The notes under the pieces are model-generated. The model was not told where the DNA came from, searched no databases, and saw nothing but the letters and a program-made list of their open reading frames with translations. Made by a program: the position numbers and the translations under genes. Of a stretch of DNA of 64,000 bases, positions 34,000 to 44,716 are shown in pieces; positions within the stretch are counted from its first letter, which is position 1, and each line of letters opens with the position of its first letter. Source of the stretch: Lineolata rhizophorae (Eukaryota > Ascomycota > Dothideomycetes > Lineolatales > Lineolataceae); contig MU001676.1 of the NCBI GenBank assembly GCA_010093515.1, forward strand, positions 287,621 through 351,620, read 5' to 3'.

Positions 34000-34711
34000 A
34001 CGGTTTGCGACCGGACATCACACAGGAAGGGTTGGCGAAGAGGATAGCTGGAGGAGGGAGCCACATTGGGCGGACACTGTGGCGCGTTCAGTGCTCGGCA
34101 AGCAGAGAAATGGTTTTATAGAGGCTGGAACGCGTACGCGTGGGTTGGTGGATGGTCAATGGCTAGTCTCCGGGCGTTAAGACCGAAACAATTATTAGGG
34201 CTTCGGTGGTTCTTGTAAATGCAAAATCCAAATCAACGACGAAGACTCCCCCTCCCTCTCTCTCTCCTCTCTCCTCCACACACGCTTCGAGGTCCTTTCA
34301 ACAAGCAGAAATCCAAAGCGCTTCAATACGAAAAGAAGAAATTATCACGTGTCCCATACTTCTCTGTCTATTTTATTTGCTGCGTCCTGGGACTCTGAAA
34401 GCAAATGGGACCGTTTTCTGTTTTGGTGTGCGTATGCTTGCTTTATAGGGAAAGAATGCCATCCCGCTTAGAGATACAGAGGCTAGCGCTAACCTGGCTC
34501 CGTGTACCAACCACCTAAGCCTCAGAACAAAGGAAATACATTACAGGCAGAAATACTCCATTGAAGCGCCTCGAAGAATACCTTAGACCAGAGAGCCAGA
34601 ACTCCGCTTTCTCCATCCATTACACGCCACATCCCAGATTTCATTTAGCAATGCATACCGGGGGTACGCACACTGCCCACATTCCACGCTTCATAGCGCG
34701 CGCCCCGTCAG
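34000..34711. other. Convergent intergenic region RPL6 / desaturase-like gene
   Basis: This holds the RPL6 3' UTR and the 3' flank of the minus-strand gene. It contains a CT-rich microsatellite-like tract at about 34248-34275. No gene is visible. Confidence 0.5.
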
Positions 34712-35917
34712 CTACTTCGCCTTCGTCTTTCCCCTTCCCTTCTTCCTCCCGGTCTTGTCCATACCATCCTCCACCGTCCCCTCCACCATACCCTTCCACC
34801 CCCCATTGCCCTCCTCGCCGGCGCTCCTCCTCCCCTCCGCGCGCCTACCCTTCTTCCCCGCCGCCGCCACCGCCCCACCGTCATCCCCCTCACCCTCAGC
34901 ACCCCCCCGCCCTCCCACCACATCCTCGACGACGCTCGGCCCCGTCCCGCACGCCCAATCCAGCACCCCCCACGTGCCAAAGCAGCAACCCCCACGGCTC
35001 TCGACGTGGGCCTCGACGCGCCGCTGCGCGACGCCGACGCCCGGCAGCACGAAGCCCGGCACGTAGCGGAAGCCGCACCAGGCGGCCGTCTCCTCGGCGG
35101 CGGCGAGGGCGACGTTGAGGGCGAGGGCGAGCACGTGGGCGCGGGCGAGGGCGGCGGGCAGCAAGAGGGGCAGCCAGCGGTGCAGGGCGTGGCAGAGCGG
35201 GTGGTCGGCGGCGGAGGCGAGGGCGAAGGCGTGCGACAGCTCGGCCGGGTGGGCCCAGCGCGCGTGCCGGCGCGCCAGCGCCGCCGCCCAGCGCGACCAC
35301 CCCGCGTCGTGCAGCACCCGCCGGTGCACCGCGTACTGCAGCACGTGCCGCAGGGCGGCGCCGCGCGCCACCTCGAGCAGCAGGTTGTAGGGCGAGGGCA
35401 GGGCGGCGGAGACGCGGACGAGGGGCCGGAAGAGCGGCGGGGTCGGCGCGAGGGCGAGGCCGCCGTAGCGCGCTTTGAGCGAGGGCTTGAGGACGCCGAG
35501 GTAGAGGAGCTCGGCGCGGACGGGGTCGATGATGCAGCGCGAGAGGACGCCCGGGTCCGCGGCGATGCTGAGGAGCGTGATGCCGAAGAGCGTGTTGAAG
35601 AGGACGAGGCCGGCCATGCGGGCGAGCTGCGCGGGGGCCATCTGGCGGGTGGCGAGGGCCTTGGGGCCGGCGGCCTTGAGGCCGGCGGCGAGGGAGGGCA
35701 CGGCGGCGTCCAGCAAGAGGAGCAGTAGCGATGGGATGAATGAGACTAGGAGGCGCACCGAGAGCAGTAGGAGGAAGGTGATGCTGAAGGCGTGGTAGGT
35801 CCAGAGGAGAGTGCTCCAGGTGACGTAGAAGAAGAGGATGTTGAGAGAGGTGGACCAGGAGGAGAGGGCGGGGAGGGCGAGGTAGGAGAGGAGGGGGAGC
35901 GAGACGAGGGCGCCCAT
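34712..35917 (-). CDS. Sterol desaturase/fatty-acid hydroxylase-like membrane protein with degenerate histidine boxes
   Basis: This single-exon gene encodes 401 residues from the ATG at 35917 (MGALVSLPLLSYLALPALSS). Strong hydrophobic helices occur near residues 5-20, 25-45, 47-75, 105-125 and 255-275. The fold markers of the fatty-acid hydroxylase superfamily are recognisable but eroded: LQYAVHRRVLHD (first box, H-x4-H), RRHARWAHPAELSHAFALAS (second box without the usual HxxHH), DHPLCHALHRWLP, and RRVEAHVESRGGCCFGTWGV then LDWACGT in place of the third HxxHH. The C-terminus is a Lys/Arg-rich tail (KKGRRAEGRRSAGEEG ... KKGRGKTKAK). It probably sits in the ER. Whether it is still a diiron enzyme is doubtful. 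The frame extends further upstream through a (GGT)n run; I use the ATG directly before the first helix. Confidence 0.75.
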   Translation of the reverse strand: MGALVSLPLLSYLALPALSSWSTSLNILFFYVTWSTLLWTYHAFSITFLLLLSVRLLVSFIPSLLLLLLDAAVPSLAAGLKAAGPKALATRQMAPAQLARMAGLVLFNTLFGITLLSIAADPGVLSRCIIDPVRAELLYLGVLKPSLKARYGGLALAPTPPLFRPLVRVSAALPSPYNLLLEVARGAALRHVLQYAVHRRVLHDAGWSRWAAALARRHARWAHPAELSHAFALASAADHPLCHALHRWLPLLLPAALARAHVLALALNVALAAAEETAAWCGFRYVPGFVLPGVGVAQRRVEAHVESRGGCCFGTWGVLDWACGTGPSVVEDVVGGRGGAEGEGDDGGAVAAAGKKGRRAEGRRSAGEEGNGGWKGMVEGTVEDGMDKTGRKKGRGKTKAK

Positions 35918-35938
35918 GGTGGTGGTGGTGGTGGTGGT
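35918..35938 (+). repeat. (GGT)7 microsatellite
   Basis: Seven GGT units lie immediately upstream of the minus-strand desaturase-like start codon. Read on the gene's strand they would encode a poly-Thr run if the start lay further upstream. Confidence 0.9.
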
Positions 35939-38900
35939 GACGAGTTGGTGGTGTGCGATTGTCGGAGCTAGATATGGCGGGGGTCGAATTGGGAAGCGGC
36001 CGTGGCGTGGGTGATGACAGATTTCCGCGAAGCTGTCCGCCCGTGGTTCAGCGCTCGGTTCACAGGTTCTCAAACCGCTCGACGCGCCACGGCGCTGCAC
36101 GACCCGGACCACGGTCCGATGTGAGGTCCAGCCGGCGATGACGCGTGGCCGAGTGAAGAAGTCGGTACTCCGTACTTGGGACTGTACTAATTGTAGAGGT
36201 GCGAAACCGGAATGGGACCGATGCAAGTCGCATCAACAGGCCACGGTTAAAATATGTACAATGAACCGGAGAGGCAATCTGACACCGATGAAATCCTGCC
36301 AAGATGGCGCCCGGCGTGCGACGCGGCCGCTCGGTGACGATGACGTCCAGATGGCAGATCCATCGGGCGCAAAGCTGGTTGGCTGGCGGTGGTCAGCCAC
36401 ACCTTGCCCGCACAGATGCGGCGCCACGGGCCCTGGCGCTGTGGCTTGACGGCGGGAGCGCCCCACGGGAGCCCCTGGCCCAGCGCCAGAGAAATTGCTC
36501 CATCGGCCAACCAGAGCGGGCCTTGTCCCCTGCCTCCGTCTGCCGGCCGTTGGGCCCAATTCAAGGGCTTCGAGCCCCCGGCTGCCTGCACGGCGGGACC
36601 GTTGGGACAAAAAGAAAAGGGCAACGCAGCGGGGAAGTCTTGAGTGGACCTCGTGGGAGTCGTGGGCAGCAAGGCAGCAGGGCAAGGGCGGGCCTTGGGC
36701 TCCGGCCGTCTGAGTCTCTGACTCGTGTTCCGAGGGCCGTTTTTCCCGGCTTCAGAATCTGCACGCAAGAAGCTTAAAGTTTTTCTTCCGGCCTTCGGTG
36801 CGGAGAACCTACATGGCGGAAGACCTGGATGCATCTGCAGTGTGCATTGGACGTAGGTCGGACGTAGGCGTATGCGAGCTGCGTCGTGACGGGGCCCGCT
36901 GCTGCTGAAACTTTCGGCCGGGCCACTTTGCAGCTATAAGTTTATGCCGTTAAGCCTCCAAACACGAAGGGGTCCGGTGGCCCGGCGGGCAAGACCAGGC
37001 TCAATTGAATTGGAAAGGTGTTTTCCGCGTGGGCGCGCACACGTGCGCTTGGGCCGTCCGCGGGTTTGGACTCGGGGAGGATGCCATGGATAAGAGCGGC
37101 AGCAAGCGCCTCCCAGCGCCCGAGTTGCTTTTGCGCTTGCTGAGACCGGGCCAATGGGCTCGTCCGCCTGGATAATGACGATGGTCCTCACCTCGCTCCA
37201 ATAACGTCTGTCATGCCTCCTTTCGGAGTGCTTCTGCCTACTGCGTCCATAGGCCTACTACGTATGCAGGTATTCGTTTGGTATCCTCCGGTGGCCTCGA
37301 GTGTGAGCAAGGAAGCTGAGCGGCATGGCATGTCGTAACCGAGCGGAGATTACTACGTATGTACATATGTATTCGCCTTGCGCTCCCTTGGCCTGGGATA
37401 CATAGGGCGAGGCGAGAGAAATTCGCCGGGCCCCATTCGCCGGCCGCAGACCCGGGTGCGAGCGGCGCCGGGATTGGCTGAGGGGCGGCAATTGCTCGCG
37501 GGCGAAAAGGGGATTGAGGGCGCAGAAAGACGGGCGAGCCCCTGTCTCTTCCGCCCGCAGGCGGACGCGGCGCCAGCCCTTCTTCTCTTCGGGCATGCAG
37601 AAGGGCCGGCGGTAGCGCTCAGAACAGCAGCCCGCGTGTTGCTGCAGAGGCAATTGGCGGGGGTGCACCGAGAGGCAGACGCATCCATCCCCGTCCTGCG
37701 GCTGGAACTTTCCCCATCGTCCTCCTCCTGCACCCAAGGCATCGCTCGTGCAAGCCTCCTCCCCCGACAAACCCATCACCTGCGTGCGCATTCCGCGCCC
37801 CCCCGCCCGCGCCGCGACTCCCTCCCTCCCTCTCTCCCTTCTTGCCGCTATTCTCTCACCTCTTCGCGCACCGCGTTTCGCTCGCCGCCCGCGCCCGCCC
37901 GCCGCCGTCCATCCGGCCTGGAGGTTTCGCCTGCTTCCGTCCCGTCCTGCAGCTTACCCTCCCCCCCGCCGATCCCGCGGCCTGCGCCTGACCGGACCGG
38001 CTGCAGCGCCCGTCGCATCCGGATTCGCTCCTCGCGGCGAACGCAGGCACGAACATCCCATACACACACGGAGCGCGCCAGCTCCTTCGCGAACAAAGCC
38101 CCCTCCCGCGTGGGCATTCGACAGAAGCAGCCTCGAAGCCTTCTCTCCTGCTTCTGTCGCGTGTCTGGCGAACAGTCCGCCACCCGCGAACAGTACCGAC
38201 ATGCACCGCCAGTCCTAGACATTCGCGGTCTCCCCAGCATTTGCTCGCCCGCCTCGCGGCCTGCAAAGGCCGGGCTTGTGGTAGCATCCAGACCAGCCCG
38301 GAAAGGGGAAGGACACGTGCGTGGAAAACATCGAGACCACGCAAAAACCCGTGCGACCTTTTTCTGCTTGGGCTGGGTATTCCCCTACTGCTTTCCTTGC
38401 CTCCCTGGGCTGCATAGTTGGCTCGTCCTATACGGCCGACTCACCAAGGTTGTCGGCTACCCGAGCTGTGGACTAAAACCCCCGGGCTAGTCAACTCTTC
38501 GTCGTTGGACAAACGCAGCACCAGCACAAGGAAACGAAAGGAACAAAAAAAATCTTTCTGGTCGGCTGTGACCACCTGTCTAGCTGCTGCGTGCGAGTCG
38601 CGTGTGCAGGCGCCGGCGAGCTCAGCGGCTGCCATTAAGCTCGTCCTGGACCTTTCCGCCGGCGCGGTGGCTCGACCCTGCGCGGCCACAGAGGGAGACC
38701 CCTGGCCCGGGCGTGCATACGGCGCCTGCAGGACGAAGAACGGCCGCCTCTCTATTCGAGCCCGCCCGCCAGCTCCTCGCGCCATTTCGGCACCCTAGTC
38801 GTCCGTTTCTCGAACCCGTCTCCACCGCCGCTTTTGCCTCGTCTCACCGTTCCTGCGCGTGCGTTAGGTAGCGCTTCTGCGCGAACTCCACACACTCCTG

Positions 38901-38975
38901 GCCCTCCTCGCCGATTTTGCCGCGCGCGAGGCCATTGGCCCGCCCCATCCGGGCGGCCTGGTCTCCCCCATCGCC
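35939..38975. other. 3 kb GC-rich gene-free stretch upstream of the alpha/beta-hydrolase gene
   Basis: This region is very GC-rich, so many frames are open on both strands, the longest being 37378-38490 (+). None has a motif, a transmembrane pattern or consistent codon use. C/T-rich tracts occur at about 37800-37870. The part next to 38976 may be a long 5' leader with upstream ORFs. No gene is supported. Confidence 0.45.
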
Positions 38976-41900
38976 ATGGACGTCGAGCAGCAGTCCGGAT
39001 CCGGATCCCGTGCCGCCGCCGCCGCCGCGACGGGCGTACCTCCCGTGCCCAGCATCCCCGCCGTTTCAACCTCTGCGCAAGGCCATCATGGTCAAGGCCG
39101 GAGACGCTCCCTTCCCAGTTCCGTAGCGAGCCACGACCTCCCGGCCGCCGCGGCCGCCGGACACAAGAAGCGCGTCGATCGCCCTTCGCCGCTACCCCGC
39201 AACGCCTCTCCCTCGCCCGAGGTCATCTCCTCGCTGATCACATCCCTCTCGGCCATTTCAGGGCAGGCTTCCGCTACCGCAGCAGCCGCAGGCCACGACC
39301 TACCAGCGGCACCGTCAGCTCACCGCCAGCGCCGGCCGCGGTCCTTCCTGGATCCAGCCGACGCCGCCGGTAGCCACTCGACCCCGGCGAGTCCGTCAGC
39401 GCACCAGACCGAATTTCTCGCGCCGCCGGCGCACGAAGAAGGCCCGGGCAGCTTCGGGATCGAGTACGGCAAGTTCCACCGCACCTGGAGCGACAATGAC
39501 TACGAGTACACGGACGACGCCGCCGAACCCCCAGTAGTCCGCACGTCGAAGCCGCCGAGCGGGCTGTCGCCGCTGACCGCGTCGCAGAAGGCGTCCAGCT
39601 CGTCGCGAGCCTCGTCGGTGGCGCGCACGCGCGAAACCTCGGGGAGCTTGAAGAGCTACCTGCGCTCCGGATCGCGGTCGCGGAGCTCGCTTTCACTCAA
39701 CTCGTACGCCCAGTCGCAGGCGGCAGCCGGGAGCCAGGAGCGCCGGGACAGCCATCCGCCGCAGGCCGACGACGCGAGTTCGGTGGGGAACCTGAGCATT
39801 CACGTACCTGAGAACGCGCCGGGGCCAAACAACGGTTCGACGCCAGCGGGGCCTAGCACGGCCAATCGACACGGGCGCTCGCTCTCGACGACCAGTCACG
39901 ACAGCGGCGACAGCAGGAGAAGCAGCAGCGTCGGCCGTCACAACAGAGCGAGCCGCGGGTTGATGTACATGAGCTCTCGGGAGCGACTGAGATCCAAGGA
40001 AGCTGACAGAGACCGCAAACGTGCCACGCTTAGTGGAGGCATTCCCGGTAACATAGCACCTACCCCCGCGGAAGACGCGTCGTCTTCGCAAGCCGGACCA
40101 TCATCATCATCCGCCGCTGGAACGTCCTCTCAGCAAGCGCAGCAGCTCGCAAAGAAGCAGTTTTTCGCAGAAACACCTATCGACGAAGAGGAAGTTTCTT
40201 CCGTAGCAGGGCCATCGGGATCGAGGGGACAGCCTGCCGGAGACTGGGAGACGAGCACGCCTTCTCCGTCAAAGGACCTCAAAGGCAAAAGCCCCGCCAG
40301 AGGCACGCCGACGCCCTTGTTAGAGGGGTCGCCTACGGTAGGACCGGGCTTCATCCCCACGCGCGGGTCGTCGCTGCATCACACCCAGAGCTCGGCGGCG
40401 CAACACAAGCGGGCGAAGCCACGCAGGCCCAGCCACGAGAAGGAGAAGCTGAAGAAAGGAAAAGGCGTCGAACGAAAGGAGCGAAACAGAAACAGCAGCG
40501 GTACCGTGGAGAAGGTGCAGCGATCCGACGACGACGAGGAGGAGCCGAAGAAGAAGCAGGGGGCGCAGGAGTCGCCGTCAAAGCGACAGCAGCGCAAGTC
40601 TAATAACTACGAGGACCGCGCGGGGCGCACGAGCACCAGCTTCGACTTCGAGCACGACGAAGAGAAGGTGACGCAGCGCATAAGACAGCTCAAGGCGCAG
40701 AAGGAGGAGCGCGAGCGCGAGCGCGCAATGGCCCGGCTCGTGCACAACAGCGGCGGCGGCTCGCCGACCAAAGCGGGCGCGGCGCAGGCCGGCGGGAGCC
40801 GGCCCCGGAAGCTCGTCAAGCGGAACAGCCCGCCGCCGCCGCCGCCGGACGTGCGCATCACCACCACTAGGCCCATGGCGCACGAGAACCTGGACGCGAC
40901 CGGGGCCAGCGACGGCGACGACGATGCGTCCGACTCCATCGTGTCGTCGGACCCGGAGTTCGACAAGCACAACGCGCACACGCCGACGCCCAAGGACCCG
41001 GCGTCGGCGACGGCGAAGGCGCATAAGATCCTCGGCCTCTCGCCTCCACAATCTGGCGCACCGATGAAACACGACGAACACCAGCGGCCCATGCCCCACC
41101 CATTCGATCCGCCGCCCGCGCATGCTTCGGCGGGCACGAGCGCGACGGCCACGCCCACTTCTGCGGCCCGGGGCCGCGGTAATAATGCCGCCGTTAATGC
41201 GCACACCACGACTGCCAAAACTTCCCCTGTCCCCCGCACTTCAGCGGCCGTCATCCCCGACTCATCGCCATCAAACAACGCCACTGACGGTGCCACCGCC
41301 GCCGATCGGCAACCCTCGACGCCGACCTACGAGGCGCCGCCGCTCCCAATCGACTACCCGCTCGCGTTGCAGACGCTCGACCGCCTGTCCACGTACAGCA
41401 GCAAGGCGTCCGTCACGTCGAGCGGACGCGAGACGACGGCCAGCGCCCCCGCCGCCGCCAGCCGCAGGCAGTCCGTCGCCGTCGGCGGCCGCTCCGCCAT
41501 CGCGCGCAAGAAGAACAATTCGCTCATCAACCCGGATAGCCCCACCAACGCCGCCGCCGCCGCCGTTGGCAGCCCCAACGGCGCGACCATCCCCAACGGA
41601 CACGGAAACGGGTACCCTGCGAGCCCTCCACCCCCGCAACCGACCGCGACCGCATCGTCCCCCATTGGGCCCACGTCCCCGCCGTCCGTGGCCCCTCCCC
41701 GCCGCGCTTCCAGCGGCCAATACTACCAGACCCGGCTGTCGCCCAGCCCGGCGCCATCGTCGCCCACGCACTCGCCGCAGCAGTCGCAGTCGCAGTCGCA
41801 ATCGGCGAGCAGCGGCCCCAACCACCACCACCACCGCCACCATTCCCAGCAGCATCAGCCCCAGCAGCAGGGGCGGCAGCTCTCGCTCGACCTCACGCTC

Positions 41901-43565
41901 TCGCGGTCGCGGTCGGCGCGCCAGCCCAAGTCGAAGCGCTGGTCGCATCCGGACCTGCCGCTGCGCGCGGAGCCGAAGACGCTGATCGAGCCCCGGGACC
42001 GCGGGGCCAAAGGCGGCGCGTTAGGAGGCGCGGTCGGCGGTGGATCGGCGGCGGCGGGAGCAGCAGGAGCTGCGTCGGGAGGAGCAGCAGGCGGAGGAGG
42101 AGTCACATCGCCGGGGACAGCGCAACAGGCGCCGACGGAGCCGGCCATCTCGGAGCGGCCCTCGAGCGCCGACTCGATCGACATGGCGGTGGAGGCGTTC
42201 CTGACGCACCCGCGGCTGTCGCAGAAGGTGCGGCATCCGCAGACGGGGCGCATCATCTCCTTCTCGGACGTGGGCGATCCCAAGGGGTACGCCGTCTTTT
42301 GCTGCGTCGGCATGGGGCTGACGCGCTACGTGACGGCCTTCTACGACGAGCTGGCGACGAGCCTGAAGTTGCGGCTGATCACGCCGGATCGGCCGGGCGT
42401 AGGCGAGAGCGAGGCGTATCCGGATGGGGAGGGGACGCCGTTGAGTTGGCCGGGTGAGTCTCTTATCCTCTTTTTCTCTTCCTTTGCCCCCGTTGATCGA
42501 GCCGTGAGGACTAATTGCTACTCGATGCGTGTTCTAGATGACGTTCTGGCTATCTGCCAGGCGCTCAAAATCACAAAATTCTCTCTGCTAGCGCACTCGG
42601 CCGGGGCCATCTACGCGCTGGCCACGGCCTTGCGCCTACCACAGCACATCCGGGGGCGGGTCCACCTGCTCGCGCCCTGGATCCCGCCCTCGCAGATGTC
42701 GCCCATCGGCATCCACGCCGACGCGGTGCCGGCGGGACAGCTGCCGCGCTCGCAGCGCTTCCTACGCGTCCTACCGACGCCGTTCCTAAAGGTGGCCAAC
42801 TCGGGCTTCATGTCGGCGACGAGCGCCAGCATCACGCGCTCGGTGCCCAAGAGCCCGCAGAACAGCGCGAGCAAGAAGAGGAAGACGGGCGGGAACTCGC
42901 CGGCGGCGAACGGCGGCGGCGCCAAGTCGATACCGATGGACGTCGCCGCCCCGGCCCCGTACAATGCCCGCAGAGAGTCCATCCTCATGATGGACCGCAT
43001 CGCGCCGTCCAACTCGTCGCTGGCGGTGCAGGACCCGCACGACCCGTCCCACACCGGGGGCGGGCTGGGGGGCGGGCCCTGGGTGGACGGCCCGGCGGCT
43101 CTGGCGGCGCCGACGCCGTCGGCGGCCGCGACGCCGTACCACCTGAGCAGCCCGGACCGGCGGGCGCGCTACGACGCGCGGCTGACGAGCCAGACGTGGG
43201 ACCTGGCGACGACGCACGCGAACCCGGCGGTCGACCTGCTGGTGTGCCTGGAGCGGCACGCGCCCATCGGGTTCCGCTACGTGGACATCACGCGGGCCGT
43301 CGTGATCCACCACGGCGCGCGCGACAGCCGGGTGCCCGTCGACAACGTCAAGTGGCTCGGCCGCACGATGCGGCGGTGCGAGGTCCGGATTCTGGAGGGC
43401 GAGGGCCACGGCTTGATGGCGAGCGCCAAGGTCATGGCCAATGTGCTGCAGGAGATGAGTAAGGAGTGGGAGGACTGGACGGCGGTGGTGCAGGGGAGGG
43501 GGAAGGGGGGGATTAGGGGGACGGGGGGCTCGGGGGTGGGGGGCGCGATGGGGAGTGCGGGGTGA
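38976..43565 (+). CDS. Very long alpha/beta-hydrolase with about 1,060-residue disordered N-terminus
   Basis: Two exons: 38976-42453 and 42538-43565. The 84-bp intron is stopless and a multiple of three, with GTGAGT, a CTAAT branch site and TAG. The product is 1,501 residues. The first 1,060 are Ser/Pro/Ala/Gln-rich and disordered, with acidic and basic patches, a His/Gln run (HHHHRHH, QQHQPQQQ) and GSGSRSRSSLS-type repeats. The hydrolase domain starts near ADSIDMAVEAFLTHPRLSQ and holds ITPDRPGVGESEAYPDGEGT, SLLAHSAGAIYALATALRLP (nucleophile Ser near residue 1180), LLAPWIPPSQMSPIG, then VIHHGARDSRVPVDNVKWLG (acid Asp) and LEGEGHGLMAS (His). The triad is complete, so it is probably active. The domain is split by another low-complexity segment. 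Substrate is unknown. The family is widely conserved in filamentous fungi. Confidence 0.88.
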   Translation: MDVEQQSGSGSRAAAAAATGVPPVPSIPAVSTSAQGHHGQGRRRSLPSSVASHDLPAAAAAGHKKRVDRPSPLPRNASPSPEVISSLITSLSAISGQASATAAAAGHDLPAAPSAHRQRRPRSFLDPADAAGSHSTPASPSAHQTEFLAPPAHEEGPGSFGIEYGKFHRTWSDNDYEYTDDAAEPPVVRTSKPPSGLSPLTASQKASSSSRASSVARTRETSGSLKSYLRSGSRSRSSLSLNSYAQSQAAAGSQERRDSHPPQADDASSVGNLSIHVPENAPGPNNGSTPAGPSTANRHGRSLSTTSHDSGDSRRSSSVGRHNRASRGLMYMSSRERLRSKEADRDRKRATLSGGIPGNIAPTPAEDASSSQAGPSSSSAAGTSSQQAQQLAKKQFFAETPIDEEEVSSVAGPSGSRGQPAGDWETSTPSPSKDLKGKSPARGTPTPLLEGSPTVGPGFIPTRGSSLHHTQSSAAQHKRAKPRRPSHEKEKLKKGKGVERKERNRNSSGTVEKVQRSDDDEEEPKKKQGAQESPSKRQQRKSNNYEDRAGRTSTSFDFEHDEEKVTQRIRQLKAQKEERERERAMARLVHNSGGGSPTKAGAAQAGGSRPRKLVKRNSPPPPPPDVRITTTRPMAHENLDATGASDGDDDASDSIVSSDPEFDKHNAHTPTPKDPASATAKAHKILGLSPPQSGAPMKHDEHQRPMPHPFDPPPAHASAGTSATATPTSAARGRGNNAAVNAHTTTAKTSPVPRTSAAVIPDSSPSNNATDGATAADRQPSTPTYEAPPLPIDYPLALQTLDRLSTYSSKASVTSSGRETTASAPAAASRRQSVAVGGRSAIARKKNNSLINPDSPTNAAAAAVGSPNGATIPNGHGNGYPASPPPPQPTATASSPIGPTSPPSVAPPRRASSGQYYQTRLSPSPAPSSPTHSPQQSQSQSQSASSGPNHHHHRHHSQQHQPQQQGRQLSLDLTLSRSRSARQPKSKRWSHPDLPLRAEPKTLIEPRDRGAKGGALGGAVGGGSAAAGAAGAASGGAAGGGGVTSPGTAQQAPTEPAISERPSSADSIDMAVEAFLTHPRLSQKVRHPQTGRIISFSDVGDPKGYAVFCCVGMGLTRYVTAFYDELATSLKLRLITPDRPGVGESEAYPDGEGTPLSWPGESLILFFSSFAPVDRAVRTNCYSMRVLDDVLAICQALKITKFSLLAHSAGAIYALATALRLPQHIRGRVHLLAPWIPPSQMSPIGIHADAVPAGQLPRSQRFLRVLPTPFLKVANSGFMSATSASITRSVPKSPQNSASKKRKTGGNSPAANGGGAKSIPMDVAAPAPYNARRESILMMDRIAPSNSSLAVQDPHDPSHTGGGLGGGPWVDGPAALAAPTPSAAATPYHLSSPDRRARYDARLTSQTWDLATTHANPAVDLLVCLERHAPIGFRYVDITRAVVIHHGARDSRVPVDNVKWLGRTMRRCEVRILEGEGHGLMASAKVMANVLQEMSKEWEDWTAVVQGRGKGGIRGTGGSGVGGAMGSAG

Positions 43566-44716
43566 AGAATAAGAGCTTTTACCTTTTTCTTTTTCCCCTC
43601 CCCCTTCTTTTTTTTGTCGATTTTTGTGAAGGACTTTTGTTTCTTTTGTTAGGACTAGGGTTGAAGATACGTCTGTTGTAATTTCCCTTTGTTGCATTTC
43701 TTTTGCTCCATTGAGCGACTTTGCTGGACTAGGGCTGGGTGGTAGACGGCTTAACTGATTGACCACTCTGCGCTGCTCCGTCTTCTTCTTCCCTGTTTCT
43801 TGTTCTGCTCCTCCTCTTCCTTCTCTTTTCTATCTTGTTCCTATCTTGGTGGATATCCTCTCCCGTCTCCCGCGCTTTGCGTAAAAAGCGATGTAATGCT
43901 GTCCTGTCTCTCTCCACATGTCCCATCTGTCTCTGGACCTGCTCAGTAGGTGTCGGGCGACGTTTTTATATATACCCAGGCACGCGCGCCCAAGTGGTTC
44001 GGAACGTGCTCTTCTCTAGGGCTTGGTTTACGTTGTCATCGTTGTGCTCATCGATCCGCCTGGTTCATCGACAGCCTTGCTGCTTGTTGCTTGGTTGTGA
44101 GGTTGCGATTTTTGTTTTAGTCCCATACTCCGTACGTATTTGTCGAAACGCAGCGCAGCATGTGAGGTGGCGAACTAGAGAGGCTACTGGTAGCGCTTGT
44201 TAGCTGGAGCGTTAAGTAATTGATCTAGCAAGTGTAGTTGCATTGTCATGTTGAGAGTAGTGACGAAGTAGGAGCGTGACGGCGTGTTTGGTTCTTTCAT
44301 GATTCTGCCTCGGGTGCGACCTCGAGCGCATGGCAAGTATTGAATTAAGTCAGCTATAGCGCCCTTGTTTGGGTTGCCTACGAAACTAAGATCTTAGGTT
44401 TTGAAGCTCGGTTCCGTGTCCCGACCGGCTTCACCAGGCTGCGTGAGAGGTTGCTCGTGAGCAAATTTTGAGGGGAGCCAATTTGGCGCTCGTTGATTGG
44501 CGGTGTGCGCACACGGAACCCTGCAAGCGCCAAGATTTCGCCGTTCCTGCGCAGCGTCGGCTAGGGATTTTTTCCATCGCCAAACCCCAAGATTTCATCC
44601 CATCCAGCACTTCAATCTCTCCACGGAGCCGCTTGCTCCGCGACTCCGCACGTCTACGCCACGAAACGGCGGCCGCGGCCTCGACCGCAATTCAAACTCA
44701 CATCCCTGCGATCACA
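43566..44716. other. Intergenic region, alpha/beta-hydrolase / NOP4
   Basis: T-rich DNA just after the hydrolase stop is presumably its 3' UTR. The NOP4 promoter and leader follow, in frame with NOP4 from about 44468. No other gene is visible. Confidence 0.5.

Noticed and set aside
37378-38490. 370-codon open frame on the plus strand
   Set aside because: It lies in very GC-rich DNA where several frames on both strands are open together. Its Arg/Pro/Ala composition has no domain or helix pattern.
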